Below, one piece after another: positions 30,331-33,840 of a stretch of 33,840 nt of DNA. Position numbers and translations under genes: made by a program. This DNA comes from Mycoplasmopsis mustelae (GTDB lineage: Bacteria; Bacillota_I; Bacilli_A; Mycoplasmatales; Metamycoplasmataceae). The notes under the pieces were generated by a model. That model did no database searches. It worked only from the letters and a program-made list of their open reading frames with translations, and was not told the origin of the DNA. The DNA lies in assembly GCF_004365095.1 (NCBI RefSeq), contig NZ_SOCN01000005.1:1-33840 (forward strand). The letters are read 5' to 3'. Numbering within the stretch: the stretch's first letter is position 1; every line of letters begins with the position of its first letter.

Positions 30331-31080
30331 ATGAATGAAATAATATCAATATTTTTGTTTATACTTTTAGGTGCATTAGGGTTTAAATTCATCTTAGATG
30401 CTTTATTGGTTCGCAAATATTATTTAAATCAAATAATTTTTCGCACCACTAAAAATTGAATAATAAGTAATTTTGTCTTTTTGTTTTTACTTTTAATTAC
30501 TGCAATTATTTTATTTGTTTTAATAGTTATAAAACAAATCATAATAAAAAATATATCAGATGAAGAAGTTATTAAATCGGGTAAATCTGTTTTTAGTACT
30601 TATCATACTTGATTATACTTAACTTTATTGGTGTTTTTTATTCCTATTACTTTCTTTAGTTTATATTACTTAATTATCACTAAAGTAAATTCATCAATTA
30701 CAGATTTAGAATTTAAAACTTTTGATAAGGAACGTTTGAAATTATTCAGTGTTGATACTGCTTATTTAATAATTAAGCAAAAAAGAAGAAAACAAATTCA
30801 AGATCAAAGGTTAAAATTTGTAGATTATATTGTAACTGCTACTTTTTGAAGAACTTTTAGTAAAAGACTTTATTATAAAAGCATTTTAAAACGTTGTATT
30901 TATTTTTATTTAAAGCAACCTTATAAAGTAGAAACTCGTGGCGAAAAGTTTGTAGGTACTAATGATGCAATTTTAGTTTTTGTGTATTGAAGTATTAGAT
31001 ATTTAAATGGTATTTCATCACCAAATAAAAAAGTGGAACCAGAAAAATTTTGAAAAGCCATTAAAAACTTAGTTAAATAA
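30331..31080 (+). CDS. conserved-type membrane protein, function unknown
   Basis: A 249-residue protein with three hydrophobic helices in its first ~125 residues (at the N-terminus, around 46-70, and around 97-120) and a basic cytoplasmic C-terminal half (IIKQKRRKQIQDQRLKFVDY; RTFSKRLYYKSILKRCIYFY). AGGAAGGA precedes the ATG at 30331. TGA codons at conserved aromatic spots read as Trp. I do not recognise the family. It stands alone, with the candidate structured leader before it and the 5S rRNA promoter right after it. Confidence 0.8.
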
Positions 31081-31128
31081 AAAAATAAAAAATATTTTGT
31101 TTTTTTAAAAAAACGTGTACTATATTAT

Positions 31129-31228
31129 TAGTAGCAATAGCAAGCGGGATCACCTGATACCATTCCGAACTCAGTAGTTAAGCCGCTTTACGCCGACGAT
31201 AGCCGAAGGTGAAAATAGGAAGCTGCTA
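31129..31228 (+). rRNA. 5S rRNA
   Basis: About 100 bases with GCGGGATCACCTGATACCA, TTCCGAACTCAGTAGTTAAG and GCCGAAGGTG, the diagnostic 5S core. TAGTAGC at the start pairs with GCTGCTA at the end as helix I. It is unlinked to the 16S gene at the other end of the window, as in several mycoplasmas. TATATT around 31121 is a possible -10, and a T-run after helix I would end the transcript. Confidence 0.92.
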
Positions 31229-31249
31229 TTTTTTATTACTTTTAAAAAA

Positions 31250-31279
31250 TTAGCAAATAAATAAAAAATGTGCTAAAAT
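31250..31279 (+). promoter_or_regulatory. degenerate CIRCE operator over the dnaJ promoter
   Basis: TTAGCAAAT - nine bases - ATGTGCTAA (31250-31276) has the exact 9-9-9 geometry of the CIRCE operator bound by the heat-shock repressor HrcA (consensus arms TTAGCACTC / GAGTGCTAA). The outer six bases of both arms are perfect; the inner three are changed. It overlaps an extended -10, TGCTAAAAT (TAAAAT 31274-31279), so a bound repressor would block RNA polymerase. Heat-shock control is inferred. Confidence 0.6.
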
Positions 31280-31288
31280 AGATATATT

Positions 31289-32404
31289 ATGAGCAACAAA
31301 AGAGATTATTACGAAGTGTTAGGTGTTTCAAAAAACGCTAGCGAAAAAGAAATTAAAACAGCTTACCGAAGTTTGGCTAAAAAATATCACCCGGATAAAT
31401 TGAAAGATGGTACTAGTGATAAAAAAATGCAAGAATTAAATGAAGCATACGAAGTTTTATCTGATTCTAAAAAAAGAAGTATTTATGATCAATATGGACA
31501 CGAAGCAACAAACGGACAAAATCCTGGTGGATTTGGTGGTTTTAGTGGATTTTCTAACTTTGCAGGTGGCTTTGGAGATATTTTTGAAAATATTTTTCAA
31601 GGTTTCAGAGGTGGTTCAAAAACTAATGAAAATCATCCAAGAAAAGGAGCGGATACTAAATTTGTTCAAGAAATTACTTTCATGCAATCTTTAAAAGGTG
31701 ATACCCTCAAAGAAAAATTATATAAATATGACACCTGTTTACATTGCGGCGGAAGTGGTGCAGAAAGCAATGCTGATATTAAAGTATGTAGTAGTTGCGG
31801 CGGAAGTGGTTATAGACATAAAGTTATCAATAGTATTTTTGGAAGAATGCAACAACAAGCGGTTTGTGATAGCTGTCACGGAAACGGAAAACAGATTTTA
31901 AAGAAATGTACTTTATGTAAAGGAAATAAGTATGAAAAGAATTTAAAAACTGTTAATATTCCAATTTCAGCCGGAATTGAAGATGGAACTATTTTAAAAT
32001 TAAAAGGTTATGGACAACCTGGTGTTAACGGTGGTCCTGCTGGTGATATGTATATTCAAATTGAAATTCAACCACATAAATATTTTGAACGCAAAGGAAA
32101 TGATTTGTATCTAAATTACCCGGTTTCGGTTTTTGATGTAATGTTAGAAAAAGAGGTGAATGTTCCGAGTCCGTATGGTGAGATTAAAATTAAACTTAAA
32201 AAAGACTATCGATCTGGTCAAGTGCTAAGAATACCAAAAAAAGGAATTGAAAGCAAATACGGTAAAGGTGATTTAAAACTTACTTTAAACTTTATTATCC
32301 CGGATTTAAGTAAAAAAGAGCAAAAAGTAGTCCTTAACTCGTTACAAGAAATAACAGATACAACAAACGAAGATTTCTTAAAACAAGTTAACCGAACAAT
32401 ATAA
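31289..32404 (+). CDS. dnaJ: chaperone protein DnaJ (Hsp40)
   Basis: A 371-residue type I DnaJ, the co-chaperone that delivers substrates to DnaK and stimulates its ATPase. Order: J domain with the essential HPD (KKYHPDK), a Gly/Phe-rich linker ([18 protein letters not shown]), the zinc domain with [24 protein letters not shown] and CTLCKGNK (the fourth repeat has lost its last Gly), then the C-terminal substrate-binding barrels. No Shine-Dalgarno precedes the ATG, and the -10 ends nine bases before it, so the mRNA is probably leaderless or nearly so. A terminator follows. Confidence 0.97.
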   Translation: MSNKRDYYEVLGVSKNASEKEIKTAYRSLAKKYHPDKLKDGTSDKKMQELNEAYEVLSDSKKRSIYDQYGHEATNGQNPGGFGGFSGFSNFAGGFGDIFENIFQGFRGGSKTNENHPRKGADTKFVQEITFMQSLKGDTLKEKLYKYDTCLHCGGSGAESNADIKVCSSCGGSGYRHKVINSIFGRMQQQAVCDSCHGNGKQILKKCTLCKGNKYEKNLKTVNIPISAGIEDGTILKLKGYGQPGVNGGPAGDMYIQIEIQPHKYFERKGNDLYLNYPVSVFDVMLEKEVNVPSPYGEIKIKLKKDYRSGQVLRIPKKGIESKYGKGDLKLTLNFIIPDLSKKEQKVVLNSLQEITDTTNEDFLKQVNRTI

Positions 32405-32428
32405 TAATAAATTAAATTGACCAATATA

Positions 32429-32458
32429 CCTGTATTTTAGCCAAATACGGGATTTTTT
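32429..32458 (+). terminator. dnaJ terminator
   Basis: CCTGTATTT (32429-32437) pairs with AAATACGGG (32443-32451), with one T-G pair, around TAGCC. A run of six T follows. Confidence 0.88.
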
Positions 32459-32563
32459 ATAATTTCAAAACTTTTTTGTTTTGATTTTTTTATCTATAAA
32501 ACTTTTAAAAATACCAAATTAAAAATAATTTATAATTTTAAAAAAATCTTCATTTTTCCTTTG

Positions 32564-32585
32564 AAAAAAAAAAAAAAACTAAAAT
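32564..32585 (+). promoter_or_regulatory. second poly-A promoter tract (A15 next to -10)
   Basis: Fifteen A residues (32564-32578), one C, then TAAAAT (32580-32585) form the same layout as the A17 promoter at 16044. The gene controlled starts about 110 bases downstream. The region 32459-32695 holds no other feature. Phase variation by tract length is inferred. Confidence 0.6.
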
Positions 32586-32695
32586 TAGAGTACAAAAATA
32601 AATTTTAATAAATTGTTTGAATTTAATTAATTAAGTTTTTAAAAACAAAATTTAAAGATTTAATTAACTTATTTTTAATAATTTATGGAGGAATA

Positions 32696-33840
32696 ATGAA
32701 CATTAAAAAGAAAATCAAATATATGCTTTCCACAGCAGGTAGTTTTGGTCTTTTAGCAACTGTAGCTACCGTTGCTGCGGGTGAAACAACATCTGATTCT
32801 TCTACAAATACAACTACTTCAACTAAACAAGAAATCACTTATAATATTTTTCCAGAAGTACAAAATATTAAATATACTGATGGAAGTATATCAATTACTC
32901 CAGAAGTTAACTTAGTATTTGAAAACGGAATTGATGCGGCAACTATTGCTAGATTTGATCAAGTTTTAAAATTGAGAAATTTAACATATACAAAATCTAG
33001 AAATATTGTTAGCGGAAAAACTAATATTTTAGTTGGTATTAAAGATGATACTGACACCTTAGTTGATAATGAATTAAAGACTTTAGGAATAACACCTGAT
33101 GCTACTTTAGATAATAAACTTGACTCATATATGTTAAACGCCGGAACTTTTAATAATGGTAGTTATATTACTTTATTAGCTAAAGATGCTACTGCGGCTT
33201 TTTACGGGGCAACTACTTTATGACATATCTTTAACCAACTAGATGGTTTTAAAATAAGAAATCTAACTATTAAAGATTATGCTGATTTAAAAGTTCGTGG
33301 TGTATCGGATGCATACTTTTGAGATACTTATACCGATTTAGGAAATTACACAACAAATAACCGTTGAAATTCGGCAGATGATATTATTGGATTTATGAAA
33401 TATGCAAGTTTTTACAAACTTAACACATTTATCTTCCGCCCTGATGATTTAATTTTACCTAATATAGACAGTAAAAATTCAGCAAGCAAATGACAAGAAC
33501 TTTATACAGAAGAAGAAATAAATAAATTTAAAGAAGTATTAGCAACATCAAAAGAAAGCAAAGTACAATTTGATTTTTCATTTGATCTATTAAAAAGTTT
33601 TGATGTTTCAAATGATACCGATTATAAAACTCAATTTGATTTATTAACCAAAAAAATGACACAAATGCTACAAATAGGTGTGCGTCAATTTTCAGTTGTA
33701 TCACGTGGTGTAGCTGTAACACACGAAAATTATATAACTAAATTATTCGTAGATTTAATTCAGTGATTAAAACAACAAAAACAAACATACACAGATTTAA
33801 ATACTAATATGTTATTCTTTGGGCGATACGGAGAATATTC
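32696..33840 (+). CDS. exported GH84-like (beta-N-acetylglucosaminidase-related) protein, partial, likely inactive
   Basis: The first 381 residues of a protein that runs off the window. The signal region (MNIKKKIKYMLSTAGSFGLLAT...) ends VAAGETTS, with Gly29 where a lipobox Cys would be expected. Residues ~45-185 match the small alpha/beta domain that precedes GH84 and GH20 enzymes (YNIFPEVQNIKYTDGSISIT, TNILVGI, AAFYGATTLWHIF). From VRGVSD (Arg201) comes a GH84-like barrel: IIGFMKYASFYKLNTFIFRP, WQELYTEEEINKFKEV, QMLQIGVRQFSVVS. In active GH84 enzymes the last strand continues with two catalytic Asp (DD); here it reads SRGV (336-339), and the substrate-binding EGFYG after RGV is also replaced. 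GGAGG precedes the ATG. It is likely a surface binding protein derived from a hyaluronidase/hexosaminidase-type enzyme. Confidence 0.75.

Overview
This is mycoplasma DNA. It is very AT-rich, and TGA must be read as tryptophan: nearly every real gene is broken at TGA codons that fall on conserved Trp positions or continue the family alignment. Lipoprotein signal peptides, a unique F1-like ATPase operon, a homopolymer-switched Vlp-like lipoprotein promoter and a 5S rRNA gene away from the 16S gene all fit the Mollicutes. The A17 promoter tract and short Ser/Thr/Gln/Gly-rich lipoproteins recall the vlp locus of Mycoplasma (Mesomycoplasma) hyorhinis. I offer that species as a recollection-based guess, not a proof.

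Layout. The first ~16 bases are the 5' end of a 16S rRNA gene leaving the window on the minus strand, with its leader and promoter behind it. Then come a membrane-anchored staphylococcal-type nuclease and gyrB (plus strand), meeting gpmI (minus) at a shared terminator. Upstream of gpmI are two overlapping minus-strand genes for predicted nucleases (DUF2130 and DUF2779), then a YitT-like membrane protein and tRNA-Leu/tRNA-Lys on the plus strand. The minus-strand block 10.4-15.8 kb holds tRNA-Ile, rpsI, rplM and rsmE, then a Type II-like restriction-modification pair (HNH endonuclease and NPPF methyltransferase) sitting between rsmE and an ABC-F ATPase gene. The ABC-F gene has a leader with a short ORF and an intrinsic terminator.

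From 16.0 to 17.6 kb are two related lipoprotein genes sharing an almost identical post-signal module. The first has a 17-A tract next to its -10 box. From 29.8 down to 18.0 kb is one tightly packed minus-strand operon. It encodes a serine-protease lipoprotein of the MIP (DUF31) family, a polytopic membrane protein, an unrecognised protein, gamma-like and epsilon-like subunits, a 749-residue membrane-anchored surface protein, alpha-like and beta-like F1 subunits, and a 44-residue single-span protein. This matches the 'F1-like X0' (type 3) ATPase cluster of mycoplasmas, thought to cooperate with the MIB-MIP immunoglobulin-cleavage system. MIP is present here but no MIB gene is in the window.

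The right end carries a membrane protein, an isolated 5S rRNA, dnaJ behind a degenerate CIRCE operator, and the start of a large exported GH84-related protein. That last gene has its own A15 promoter tract and lacks the catalytic Asp pair.

All coding coordinates were read by hand with genetic code 4 and include the stop codon. Family names come from motif recognition, without any database search.
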